This document shows, one piece after another, positions 44,208 through 55,839 of a stretch of DNA of 64,000 bases. Location of the stretch: NCBI GenBank assembly GCA_021234155.1, contig JAJEKV010000014.1, positions 9,133,563 through 9,197,562 on the forward strand. The letters run 5' to 3'. The notes below the pieces were generated by a model. It was not told where the DNA came from. It was given only the letters and a program-made list of their open reading frames with translations, and did not search any database. Source of the stretch: Isoetes taiwanensis (taxonomy: Eukaryota; Streptophyta; Lycopodiopsida; Isoetales; Isoetaceae). The translations under genes and the position numbers were made by a program. The number at the start of each line of letters is the position of its first letter. Position 1 is the first letter of the stretch.

Positions 44208-44468
44208 AGTACTGGCATGTATGAAGCTTATAATGATCTGCATGCTCTTGCACAGGACTTTCATAAGCCATTTGAAGCGCCCGCGATCTTGGTTGTGGGG
44301 CATCAGAAAGATGGAAAAAGTGCTCTCATTGAGGCACTCATGGGGTTTCAGTTTAATGATGTGGGCGGGGGTACGAAGACTAGAAGACCTATTACTTTGC
44401 ATATGAAATACAACTCAGGTTGTACAGAACCAGTATGCATTCTAGTTACCGATGACAGGCTCTACAAG
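44208..44468 (+). pseudogene. Exon of an ARC5/DRP5B-type dynamin-related GTPase (fragment)
   Basis: The frame reads YEAYNDLHALAQDF, then FEAPAILVVGHQKDGKSALI with the G1 P-loop GHQKDGKS, then MGFQFNDVGGGTKTRRP with the G2 threonine, and ITLHMKY. This is the start of the GTPase domain of ARC5/DRP5B, a dynamin-like protein that constricts plastids and peroxisomes at division in plants. GT at 44469 could be a splice donor, and a GTAG lies just before 44210. The next exon, with the DTPG (G3) motif, is absent and sequence passes into simple repeats. It is therefore an isolated exon or captured fragment, not a functional gene. Confidence 0.8.
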
Positions 44469-44499
44469 TAATTCTATAGTCTGTTGACGAGTTCAAAAA

Positions 44500-44955
44500 A
44501 CTCGTATATTAGAGAATCTAGGAGAGTAGAGTGTATAGGATCTTGGGGAATCTATGCGAATCTTGAGTGGATCTTCGCAAATCTAGAGGAATTCAAGGGA
44601 ATATTCATAAAATGTTTGAGAATCTAAAGGAATCTTGATGGAATCTTGGAGAATCTAGAGGAATCTTCATAGAATCTAAGGGAATCCAGGACAATTTACA
44701 TAGAATCTAGGGGAATCTTGATGGAATCTTGGAGAATCTGGTAAAACCTTTATAGAATCTAGAAGAATCTACATATAATCTTAGAGAATCCATGGGTATC
44801 TTGGAATAATCTTTGTGAATCTAAAGGTATATAAGGTAATCTTTATAAAATCCTTCAGAATCCTGAGGAATCTTTATGGAATCTTGGAGAATCTTCATAG
44901 AATCTAATGGAAACTAGAAGAGCCTAGATAGTATCTTGAGAAATCTCTTTTTGGA
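44500..44955. repeat. Irregular GAATCT-rich repeat
   Basis: About 450 bp in which GAATCT recurs every 10-20 bases inside variants of GGAATCTTGGAGAATCTAGA. It has no single clean period and no ORF. It begins within about 30 bp of the dynamin exon. Confidence 0.7.
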
Positions 44956-45790
44956 AATGCCCTGGGCGCACTCTGTGAGTGGTCACCACCTGTTTAGGTC
45001 CTAGATGACTCTAAAATGTTGATATGATACTTATTTCGCAGAGTTAAGGGGTCTGTGCCCTTAGTTTCTACATTGGGACAAGTCTAGACATAGATCAGTG
45101 GCCAACCACTTACATAGTGCGCGAGAGCCATCCTCAAAACTTTTGGAAATGCTCCTGGCGCACTCTGTGAGTGGTCACTCCTTTTTGGCTCTAACTTTAG
45201 TTCTATAAACAGTTTCTTAGTGTTAAAACATACATTCCTAGCTTAAATTCAAGCTCTAAGCTACCCTGAGCTATCAGATTACTCAAATTATGCATCTACC
45301 TAGGTCGAAATGGGTCCACCACTCACACAGTACGTGAGAAGCACTTCCAAAATTTTGAAAAGGCCATGGACGCACTCTGTGAGGGGTCACCCCTTTTTTA
45401 CTCAAACTTTCTTTTTATAAACAGTTTCTTAGGGTTATAACATACAGATCTAGCTCAAATTCAAGGATTAAGCTGCCCTGCGCTTTCATATTGCTCTAAT
45501 TTTGCATCTATCTAGGTCAAAATGGGTCCACCACTCACAAAGTGCGCGAGAAGCACTTCCAAAATTTTTGGAATGGCCCTGGGCGCACTCTGTGAGGGGT
45601 CACCCCTTTTTGACTCAAACTTTCTTTTTATAAACAGTTTCTTAGGGTTATAACATACAGATCTAGCTCAAATTCAAGGATTAAGCTGCCCTGCGCTATC
45701 AGATTGCTCTAATTTTGCATCTATCTAGGTCAACATGGGTCCACCACTCACACAGTGCGCGAGAAGCACTTTCAAAAAGTTTGGAAATGT
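44956..45790. repeat. Tandem repeat of about 212 bp with a hairpin in each unit
   Basis: CGCACTCTGTGAG(T/G)GG occurs at about 44967, 45159, 45371 and 45583 (spacings 192, 212, 212). In each unit CCACTCACA(C/A)AGTGCGC faces GCGCACTCTGTGAG(T)GG about 40 bases on, with an inner CTTCCAAAA/TTTTGGAA pair, so each can fold into a stem of about 17 bp plus inner stem. The last unit is cut at about 45790 by the SINE-like array. Confidence 0.75.
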
Positions 45791-46760
45791 CCAGGGTGGT
45801 GTAGGCCTAGTAATGCCAAAATAAATGTACATTTGGTCATGGGTTCAAACCTGGCCAATGTATGTTTAGCTTTGGGAGTTGGTTACTGGGGTTATACGAT
45901 GATGATCCCCGACGTGGTAGAACTTAAAAGCTTATACGTGTCCTCCACTTTGGCTGCCGTAAGGCGGTAGGATAAGCCAACTAATCTGTACAAGATTAGT
46001 GTGGTATGAACCAATAAAAATTGGCTTTCAGATTACTGTGGCTGGTTATTGTCTAAAATTTCCCCGACTTCCTAAGGCGGGATTCTATCCTGCCTACAAA
46101 GTGTGCATGTATGGCTAAAGTTTTGCCCAACGGATGTGTGGTGAGTTGGTGTAGGCCTAGTAATGCCAAAATAAATGTACATTTGGTCATGGGTTCAAAC
46201 TTGGCCAATGTATGTTTAGCTTTGGGAGTTGGTTACTGGGGTTATACGATAATGATCCCCGACGTGGTAGAACTTAAAAGCCTATACGTGTCCTCCACTT
46301 TGGCTGCCGTAAGGCGGTAGGATAAGCCAACTAATCTGTACAAGATTAGTGTGGTATGAACCAGTAAAAATTGGCTTTCAGATTACTATGGCTGGTTTAC
46401 TGGTTATTGTCTAAAATTTCCCCGACTTCCTAAGGCGGGATTCTATCCTGCCTACAAAGTGTGCATGTATGGCTAAAGTTTTGCCCAACGGATGTGTGGT
46501 GAGTTGGTGTAGGCCTAGTAATGCCAAAATAAATATACATTTGGTCATGGGTTCAAACCTGGCCAATGTATGTTTAGCTTTGAGAGTTATAGTTACTGGG
46601 GTTATACGATGATGATCCCCGATGTGGTAGAACTTAAAAGCCCATACGTGTCCTCCACTTTGGCTGCCGTAAGGCGGTAGGATAAACCAACTAATCTGTA
46701 CAAGATTAGTGTGGTATGAACCAGTAAAAATTGGCTTTCAGATTACTGTGGCTAGACACG
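45791..46760 (+). repeat. SINE-like tandem array, plus-strand arm
   Basis: Three units start at 45798, 46149 and 46506 (periods 351 and 357 bp; the third is truncated). Each carries a tRNA-like pol III promoter pair: an A-box-like GTGAGTTGGT and a B-box GGTTCAAACC about 50 bases later. A 7-bp hairpin, CTAATCT GTACA AGATTAG, follows. Short ORFs of 69-71 codons recur because the units do. Confidence 0.7.
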
Positions 46761-48105
46761 CATAAATCGAGAAATGGTCCAAATTTTTATATTTTTGTAT
46801 TTTTTTTGTTTATGGTCCAAGCTAGACTAGTCTTGTCACTAGAATATCATCTTTGTACACGGCTAGCTAGAATATCCCACCACCGGTCAAGGGGCCAAAA
46901 TGGAGGACATGTATAGGCTTTTAAGTTCTACCACGTCGGGGATCATCATCGTATAACCCCAGTAACCAACTCCCAAAGCTAAACATACACTGACCAGGTT
47001 TGAACCCCTGACCAAATGCACATTTATTTTGGCATTACTAGGTCTATAGCAACTCACCACACATCCGTTGGGCAAAACTTTAGCCATACATGCACACTTT
47101 GTAGGCAGGATACCTCCTAGCCTTAGGATGTCACAGGTATTTTTGTGTTTTTTTTGTTTATGGTCCAAGCTAGACTAGTCTTGTCACTAGAATATCATCT
47201 TGTACACGACTAGCTAAAATGTCTCACCACCGGTCAAGGGGCCAAAGTGGAGGACATGTATAGGCTTTTAAATTCTACCACGTCGGGGATCATCATCGTA
47301 TACCAACTCTCAAAGCTAAACATACACTGGCCAGGTTTGAACCCCCGACCAAATGCATATTTATTTTGGCATTACTAGGTCTATACCAACTCACCACACA
47401 TCCGTTGGGCAAAATTTTAGCCATACATGCACACTTTGTAGGCAGGATACCTCCTAGCCTTAGGATGTCCTGGATATTTTTGTATTTTTTTTTGTTTATG
47501 GCTAGGAAGCTAGACTAGTCTTGTCACTAGAATATCATCTTGTATCACGACTAGCTAGAGTATCCCACCACCCGGTCAAGGGGCCAAAGTGGAAGACATG
47601 TATATAGGCTTTTAAGTTCTACCACGTCGGGGATCATCATCATTATAACCCGATAACCAACTCCCAAAGCTAAACATACAGCGGCGGGTTTGAACCCACG
47701 ACCAAATGCATATTTATTTTGTCATTACTAGGTCTATACCAACTCACCACACATCCGTTGGGCAAAACTTTAGCCATACATGCACACTTTGTAGGCGGGA
47801 TACCTCCTAGCCTTAGGATGTCCGCGGTATTTTTTTATTTTTTTTTTGTTTATGGTCCAAGCTAGACTAGTCTTGTCACTAGAATATCATCTTGTACGAC
47901 TAGCTAGAATATCCACCACTTAGGTCAAGGGGCCAAAGTGGAGGACATGTATAGGCTTTTAAGTTCTACCCGTCGGGGATCATCATCATTATAACCCCGG
48001 TAACCAACTCCCAAAGCTAAACATGCGGCGGGTTGAACCCCCGACCAAATGCACATTTATTTTGGCATTACTAGGTCTATACCAACTCACCACACATCAG
48101 GTGGG
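46761..48105 (-). repeat. SINE-like tandem array, minus-strand arm
   Basis: Four inverted units, with CATTACTAGGTCTATA at about 47033, 47370, 47723 and 48067 (337-353 bp apart). Read on the minus strand each has GTGAGTTGGTATAGACC (A-box-like), GGTTCAAACC (B-box) and an A-rich tail (AAACAAAAAAAA), the layout of a tRNA-derived SINE. The 3' half differs from that of the plus-strand arm, so two subfamilies meet head to head near 46760-46910. The final unit joins element B at about 48105. Confidence 0.7.
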
Positions 48106-49312
48106 GCAAAACTTTAGCCATACATGCACACTTTGTAGGAAGGGGATACCTCCTAGCCTTAGGACATAATTTTCCTTTTTGGCCATAATTTTTTCAGGGT
48201 TTTTCCATAATTCATCCTACTTAGCACTAATGTACTTGCTGCTCTAAAGATTGGAAATTTTTTTTCCCAATTTTCGAGGTTCATGCTTGGGTGGCCATTC
48301 CCAAGGCCCGGAAGCCCTCTTGTTAGTCCTATAGGGAATGGTCGGTCTTTCGATCTTGGTACGCCAAGATCATGCTCTACCCTGCATGGCGTCCCCTACT
48401 TTCTCTCACGATGCTCCCCCATCATTATCTGAAAGCGGAGTTCATCCCCGGCACCAAGCTGGCGGGGGCCATCCCTGACGCCAATCCCAAGAAGCTGGGC
48501 GGTGAGGAAGAGTGGATGGGTCATTTGCCCGTCTTTCTTTGGGGCGACTTAGCTGCGGAAAGCAAATAAACATGAGCACATGACATCAATATATCAATAA
48601 AGTCACCTCGAAGGGTGAATACATCATAACATAACATGCGTAACAACATCAACATAAATAATAGCAACAAAGGGAATCCTACCGGGGCTCAAACTCATGG
48701 GGGATCGCCCGATGGCTTGGGTTTCGAAGTCAATGCGGGGCCAGAATTCATGGTAATTGGATTGGGCTGGCATAAGAATATGGCTGTTGGGTAGTCCACT
48801 CCATCCGCCCCTCCAGGTGCACACTTTGCGAGTAGGTTGAAAAGTATTGGGACGGACCGTGCCTTGCCAGGGTGCATAGCCAAGGGGCTACTGGCGGGTT
48901 GCATCTCCCGGTCCCGATGAGGCGGGGAGAAGAGTCACCTCCCCTCGAGAGGCATGCATGCCCATCACAGTGGCTAGGGGGGCGCTGCCCGTGTCGACTT
49001 GAACCCCATTGAAGGTGACACATCACCCAAGAGGTGTCGAGCTCATGCCTTGCCCACATGCGGTGGCAAACCATTAAGCCTAGTCCACTAAGATCTCCGG
49101 TAGGCTTTACACACCAGAGGGATCAATCTGTGATGGGATGATAAGTCCTCCTTATCCACCGGTCTAGCCCCGCCACCCACAACCGAGGCGGGCTCACGTA
49201 CGCGGGCGCGTGGTGGGAATTAATGAGGCTATCTAGGATCATCTCTTTCTGAGAAGGTTTGGGGTCTCTACCCCCTTCCCACATACGGGGAGAGCATAGA
49301 ATGGAACATAAT
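48106..49312 (-). mobile_element. Element B fragment, 48-kb copy
   Basis: Same segment as at 11335, but here it flows directly from the SINE-like array rather than from copia integrase. It therefore shows the ancestral left context of the tandem unit. The PBS region is corrupted (GCTCTACCCTGCATGG near 48370). Confidence 0.5.
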
Positions 49313-49750
49313 TGTTAGCCCTTTGGGCTAAACATATGTATGAGTGGCATAGGCCACATGTATTTATCACATTGGACCACTTGATCTAGGGCCCAGATTT
49401 AGCCCACATATGTGGTAGGTGGCATAGGCCACATGTATTTGTCATATTGGACCTTACAATCTATGGCCCAGATTTAGCCTAGATCTGTGGTAGGTGAGAT
49501 GTCAGTTAGGGTTAGGGTTTTGCTCTACTATTTAGAGAGCATTTCCTCTCATTGTTTAGGTTTTGCTCACGTTTTGGAGCACCTCCTTTTGGAGCATCAA
49601 TACGATTCTGTTTTGTTCATTCTTTCTCTTGTTCTTGGAGTTTCTTCCCACCTTCTTTTGTTGATCCATGAGCATTTGTGGCAGCCTTGTGGCATCCGGC
49701 AATCATGGACTGCTGCTGCAAGGTGATGCCAAGAACCCCAAAAATCAACA
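49313..49750 (+). mobile_element. Element A LTR, 49-kb copy
   Basis: 438-bp LTR with TGTT...AACA ends and PBS TGGCGCC at 49752. Same organisation as the other three. Confidence 0.6.
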
Positions 49751-50050
49751 CTGGCGCCTCATGCCGGGGTCTCTTGGCTCATGATCAACTCTTGTTTTTA
49801 TTTCGGTATCTCCAAAAGTTACGAAAATCTTATTTGATTCTACATTGACCCTTTCACCAGTTCACATATGCGATATTTGCCCCTTGTTTTGAAAGGGGCC
49901 AAAGCGGTTTTGGCGGACCAGGTTCTTATTTGTCGGCGTTTAAGTTGTTTAAGTTCTTCAACGGCTAGCGTTACGTTTCTTTTGGATATTAACATTCCAT
50001 TCGGCAAGTAAGAAACACTAGAAGAGGCCTAACGGCTCTTCCGGTATTTT

Positions 50051-50735
50051 TTGAGGATTATTACGTGGGCTTGGGGGTGTTTTGCTTTCGAGTCTATTAA
50101 GCCCCTTTCTTTTTGGTTCCATACCTACATCACTTGCAAAGTATTTGTTCTTGGTCGACTTATTCTTCCTGTGATATTTTGCACAACCAACATCGTTTTT
50201 GGCACACTACAGTTTTTTCATGGAAATAAAGCTCTGTCCTTCAAGCAAGCTTCAGCATTCAGTCCTGTCTTTCAAACTGCGACCAGGGTTGTTCTTGCCC
50301 TCTCATTGCCAGGAACATTTGGGGCTTTTCTGAGCAAAGCCACAACATCGGCAAGCTTGCATGGCCTTGTTTCGACAAGCACACCATTTAAGAGGAGTCT
50401 TGTATACACATCTTTGAATCACAGCTTACCGCACATCAAACTCTGCCTCTACACAACAAGGGGTCCCATGATCTACCTCTTGCAAATCCAGTGACTACCT
50501 CTTCATCTTCCATAGATAAAAAGCAGAACTACCTCGTAATGGCTCTGCTGCAGCATTCGACACGGTGCAATCCTTGTACCATCATCTTTGCACTTCCAAG
50601 TTCCAACTGTGAGCCTGGCTACAACTCGTTGCAGACTTCCTCAATAATCTTCTCTGAAGTTACAAACAGTGTTTCAAACTACTCAGTCCAGCTCTCCACA
50701 CCAAAACCCGAGGCGAGGAGGCTGTTTAATGGCAT
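50051..50735 (+). pseudogene. Broken copy of the element A leader ORF
   Basis: Open from the start to about 50494, then frameshifted by loss of one base in GGTCCGCATG (reads GGTCCCATG), with the rest open in another frame to about 50730. A single missing base separates it from the intact version. Confidence 0.3.
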
Positions 50736-51973
50736 GTTTCTAGGAGTAATTTCTTTTCGCCAAATCATGGCTATATCGATGGCTGCCCTATTCTTTGTCG
50801 GATGTTTACGCACAATCACGCTCCCAAGCTATTTGGATTCCTCACGACTCACCTCAAGCCTCACAGCATCAGACTATTCTAGTCTCAACAAGGGCCTGTC
50901 AGTCAATTTGCACAGTAACAATATTTTATGTAGCATCACCGACGCAAGGAGTGTTAAGTAGCCAATTTATGCGATATGCGTAGCGGTTCCCCTGTCATGC
51001 ATTGATTTGCCATATCAGGCATGACCACGGGCAGCAACTTTCGGGGCAAATGCTTGGCTCGCAATTTTTTCTTATCGGTACGTGGCTGCCACAAAATAGA
51101 TCAAATGAAATAAAACACTTGCCAAATTACATATACCTTGCACTTGCTGAATGCGGAAGCAAAGCCCGAACCAGCTAAGCACAAAAAGCGAGGGGGATTA
51201 CGAGCATAAGAAAAGCGGGGGATTCTTCATTCCTTTTGGGCGAGCATCAATTCTTCGGAAGAGAGTACATCAATTGTGATTTTCATGCAATGCCCTCTTC
51301 TCTACTTTCGGTGATTCATTACGATAAAAACAATGCATGCATTGACTAATGGCTCCACGGCCCCTCGCGGCGTGGACACTTTCGGAAACAAGCCGGGCGG
51401 CCAAGGCCCATCACGGCCTCGCTTCTACGCCCTTCCAACCTTCATGGTGCAGGCGGCAGGCTGGGACTCAGCCATAACAAATTTTGGACGCTCACGACAC
51501 CATCGGGGCATGGGTTCATTCAAATTCAAGCTAATCAGGGTGTCTACGGGTCCTTTTTCGCCCCAAATCAAGCATGCCGGATCACGCAACTCATTTTCAC
51601 ACATCTCGCCCAATCTACGGGACGGTAGCGAGATTGTGGAGACAATTTTTGAGCTCAAGGTCCTTGGTTCCGCTCAACACAAGGAGATTTTTCTGCTATG
51701 CTTTCAAGACCAGAAGACCACATTCATTCGACCTCCACATTTTCAGTTCCACTCGCGACATGATAGACATAGGGGCAAATCGTTCTGCCCTGCCCAACTT
51801 CCATTAACAACACCAGGCGAGTCTGTGTTTTTCAGTTCCATATCCAATTGTCAAAGAAACAAGGCTGCTCGATCAGCGCCGTCAAGGAAATTCAGGCCAT
51901 AAGCTTTTGCTTGCGGCCATAGCTCCACCATCAAACCTTGCCCAGTGTCAAATCAAGCAAGGCATATTTGACC

Positions 51974-52480
51974 CATTGCTTCCACGGCGTGGGTGGCCTT
52001 CATGGCAAATCCAACAACTGCCACCCCACGGCCATCATGGCATGGCTTCTCCGACCTTCGAACTTCCACGGCAAACAAGCAAACAAGCCCGCGGCCATCA
52101 GGGCGTGGCTTCAAGTCAGCAAAACCTTCACAGTAGCCCACGGCCATCACAGCGTGGCTTCGAGTTCCAAAACCTTCACAGCGTGGGATGTCTGCTCTGC
52201 GGCCTTCCACGGCATGTGTTCAAAGCTTCAAGCCCACGGTTCATGCCCACGATTCAACACATGATTTTTATTCATGGCTTGGGTCAATCAAGTCCTCAAA
52301 ATAACCACGGCCCCCACGGCGTGGCACAATTTAATTTTCTTCCACGACCTATGAAGGCGTGACATATTTTCAGCGTGAGGTCTAAAAACATTTTCTAGCC
52401 ACGGTTTTTCGTCACAAGCTCACGGCCCTACGGTGTGAGTCCAACAAATCTGTCACGGCCCCTCATGGCGTGACTTCAAG
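51974..52480 (+). repeat. CCACG...CGTGG dyad array, second copy
   Basis: Counterpart of 2240-2760. It keeps one dyad (CACAGCGTGGG near 52178) that is damaged in the first copy. Confidence 0.6.
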
Positions 52481-54056
52481 CACAACTTTTGATCAACTTT
52501 TGACGCAAGAAGCATCTTGAGCATATTTTTCGCACATTTTGGGGGACGATTCATCTTTTGCCCTATTCTTGGAGATCTTCTTTGCACCCTTGTACCAATA
52601 AACCTCACCCAGCCCTAGTGGCGTGTGTAGGCCTTTTTCAGCAATCTCAGGTCAACAATCACAACAAGAAAAAGGTCATTTAGCGACATCTATAGCGACG
52701 TCTGTGCGACGTCTATGCGACGTCGGCGGCGTCGCCTGACGTCATTGCGGAATCGTCGCATCGCGACGTCGCGTCGGATGCGACGTCGGCGGGACGTCGC
52801 CTGAGACGTCAGCTGGGCGTGACCACGGGCGTGACTTCGGGCGTCGCATGCGACGTGACACGTGGAATATACACGTGGAATATCAAAAAAATCCCCGTGT
52901 GCCGTAAAATCCACGTGTATACGTCGCATGCGACGTCACGCAAAAAAATTATGAAAATCCACGTGTAATTCGAAAAGCCACGTGGCAATAAAAAAGCCAC
53001 GTGGATACGTCGCATGCGACGTGTATGAAAAAAAAAAAAAAAAAAAAATAATAAAAATAATAAAAAAATGTTTGGCTTAGATAATTATTACAATATGATG
53101 TACAAGGAGCAAAATGGCATTTATATTTTTATATTTATATTTTAAAGTAATCACAAAAGTATTTTTATATTTATATTTTTAAATAATCACAAAAGTGAAT
53201 TGTATTTATATTTTTAAATAATCACAAAAGACTCGTTAAGGGGAGTATCCACCCTTTTAGCCTAGAGCTAATCTATGTCAGATTCAGTGGAGTAGTCATC
53301 CGATTCGGGGTTGCGATTGGATGGCCCTCCACCATAGTTTGCAGATCCCTCGCCGACCCCGCGCCCCATGTCCTCGTCTAGGGCTTGATTCATCTCATAC
53401 TTGCTTCCTATAAAACCAAAAGAATATGGCATTAATGTAGTTCATAGAATTATAATAATTTTCTACAACGCACCCAGCATTCCGTGATGTGGGGACGGTT
53501 CCCTCTTCATTATAACTATTGATACGGATAAGCGGCTCCCGTTAAGGTGGCTATTTTTTCGTCTTTGCTTGCTGGGAAAAACCATATAGCGGTCTATGAC
53601 AATATAGCAGTATTAGCTAATGACATTTAAAGTTCTTATTAAAATTAATGTGAACTAATATAGCTCTTCTGAATCTATGGTGAAACCCTTTCCGGCCATT
53701 TGGAGCCCAAATGAGGCGGCTTTTCGTTCACTTTTAGTTGCTTTGTCGGGTAGGAGCTCTATGTTTACGATTACGGATCCTTTGCGTTCGAATGCAATCG
53801 ATTGCAAGGCACACAACATTATCACAAGTTAAAAGTGAGCGAATGGCAAAAAAATAAAAATACCTTGATATCTTCCTTGTGGAGATTAAGTGGTTTAGGG
53901 ACTTTTGACCAATCGCCTCCAACTTTTTCGCAAGTCATCTTGGTTCCTTGACCACTCTTTGCCTTTGACATAAATCGATAGATCAGCGCTAATATTAAAA
54001 TAATAAAAACAAGACTATGACTAGGTCATGTACCTAACAAAAATAATAAGAAATGT

Positions 54057-54535
54057 GGGACTAGGGCCCGAACATCTGGTCCCCTCCACTCATGATGGAG
54101 CCGACCATGTCTTTGCCCTAGCTACCTCTAGCTAAAGCCCGACAATGAGCGTGAACTAAGGCCGAACACGGTCCTCTCCACTTTCGCGGTGGAGCCGACC
54201 ATGTCCTTGCCGTAGCCACCTCTACCTAAGAATGAGAAGAAAAGTGGACTTGGACTCGGACATCTGGTCCTCTCCACGCAAGGTGGAGCCGACCGTGCCC
54301 TTGAACAAGCCACTACAATTTTATTTTAAACCTAACAAATAACAAGTCGAAGTCGACTTGAACCCGGGTAAGTGATCCTCTCCACTTTAGGTGGAGCCGA
54401 GATGCCCTTGAACAAACCACTCCTTAACCTAGGAAAATAAAATTTTATAATAGTGGAAGTGGACTTCAACCGGGTACACATGGTCCTCTCCACTCTAGGT
54501 GGAGCCGACCCGTGCCCTTGAACAAGCGACTCCGT
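54057..54535 (+). repeat. 110-bp tandem repeat, second copy
   Basis: Five units around GGTCC(T/C)CTCCAC...GTGGAGCCGA, matching 4320-4815 unit for unit. Confidence 0.6.
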
Positions 54536-54666
54536 CAATTTTTTTTAACCTATTTAAAGCTATAAAAAAAATGCAAGTGTGATGAACTTACCAAATGAAG
54601 AGCGTTAATGGAGACAAGATGGGGACCCCAAATAAAAAGGACACCTACCAAACCCGCAACAAAAAG

Positions 54667-55550
54667 TTAAAAGAATAAGAACAAAAAAAAAAGAAGAAGA
54701 TCGAAAAAAATAAAAAAAATTAAAGCGGAAAAAAATAGAAAATCAAGAAAAAAAAAAAAAATAATCGAAAGAAGAAGATAAAGGGTGGGAGAAACAAGAG
54801 AAGGGGGGAAGAAGAAATAAGGGAAGGGTCGAAGATGGGAAGGGAAAGCACGAAGGAGAGAAGAAGAAATGATGGGGAGGGGGGGAAGAGAATAATAGAA
54901 TCGAAGGGGAAGAGAAAGAATAGAAGGAGGAAGAAGGGAAGAAATAAAAGAAAAGAAAAATGAAAAGAAAAATAAGAGAAGGAGAGAGAAGAGAAAAAAA
55001 AAAATAAGAGAAGAAGAAAGAATCGAAGAAGGGAAGAAGAGAAAGAAAGAATAGAATCGAAGAGAAGAGAAGAATAGAATCGAATAAGAGAAGAGAATAA
55101 GAATAAGAGAAGAGAAGAATAGAATAGAATAAGAGAAGAGAAGAATAGAATCGAGGAAGAATAGAATAAGAGAAGAGAATAATAGAATCGAAGGGGAAGA
55201 GAAAGAATAGAAGGAGGAAGAAGGGAAGAAATAAGAGAAGGGAAGAAGGAAAGGAAACGAAATATGAAGAGAAATGAGAGAAGAAGAGAAGAAATGAGAG
55301 AAGAAGAGAAGAAGGGAAGAAGAAAGAAGAGAAAAAAAAGAAGAGAAATATGATGAGAAATGAGAGAAGGAGAGAAGAAATGAGAAGAAATGAGAGAAGA
55401 AGAGAAGAAGAGAAGAAGAGAAGAAGAAGAAGAGAGAAGAAGAGAAGGAAAGAAGAGAAGGAAAGTAGAGAAGGGAAGAAGAAAGGAAGGGGAAAGAATA
55501 GAAGAGAAGAAATGAGAAGAAATAGGAGAAGAAGAAAAATGAAGAACACA
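54667..55550. repeat. Homopurine GA-rich tract, second copy
   Basis: Nearly the same sequence as 4925-5805 with small length differences in GAAGA runs. The 268-311-codon minus-strand ORFs are low-complexity by-products. Confidence 0.85.
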
Positions 55551-55839
55551 AAAAACCTAGGTTAGGCATGCACCTTTCAATCCAAAAACGGGAACTATTC
55601 AATCTAAAAAATATGATGTACTAACCTTAGAATAGTTGCTTGCAGGTCGATCCGGGGGTAGTAAGCGGGTGATCGCCCAAAAAGCTCGAAAAGGAAGCGA
55701 AAAGAAAAGGGGCGGGGAAAGCCGGCCATGGTGGTTTAAAAATTCTGAGGCGTCGCATGCGGCGTCTCCGCTGACGTATTTTGTTATAGCGACGTTATGG
55801 ACTTTATATTTTTTTTTTTGGACGTCTTTTTTCAATGTG

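Larger units (their letters stand above)
49751..52659 (+). mobile_element. Element A leader, long form
   Basis: Matches 19-2925 throughout, including the dyad array at 51974-52480. Clean stretches (50130-50700, 51620-52190) alternate with corrupted ones (49800-50090, 50705-50830, 50960-51620). Confidence 0.6.
52660..55839. mobile_element. CACTA-like non-autonomous transposon candidate, copy 2
   Basis: Same CACAACAAGAAAAAGG left end and CAATGTG right end as 2926-6091, length 3180 bp. The subterminal block here is dominated by GCGACGTC and GATGCGACGT words, including near-palindromes such as CGTCGCATGCGACG at about 52952. Contains the AT minisatellite (53027-53231), the 110-bp repeat (54057-54535) and the GA tract. 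Confidence 0.35.

Noticed and set aside
45840-45880. A tRNA gene at the GGTTCAAACC B-box
   Set aside because: No cloverleaf: acceptor and anticodon arms cannot be drawn and the A-to-B spacing is too long; fits a tRNA-derived repeat only.
45755-46320. Repeated 69-71-codon ORFs (MGSNLANVCLALGVGYWGY) as small genes
   Set aside because: They are read through the SINE-like tandem unit, across its B-box; repetition comes from the array, and inverted units do not keep a longer frame.
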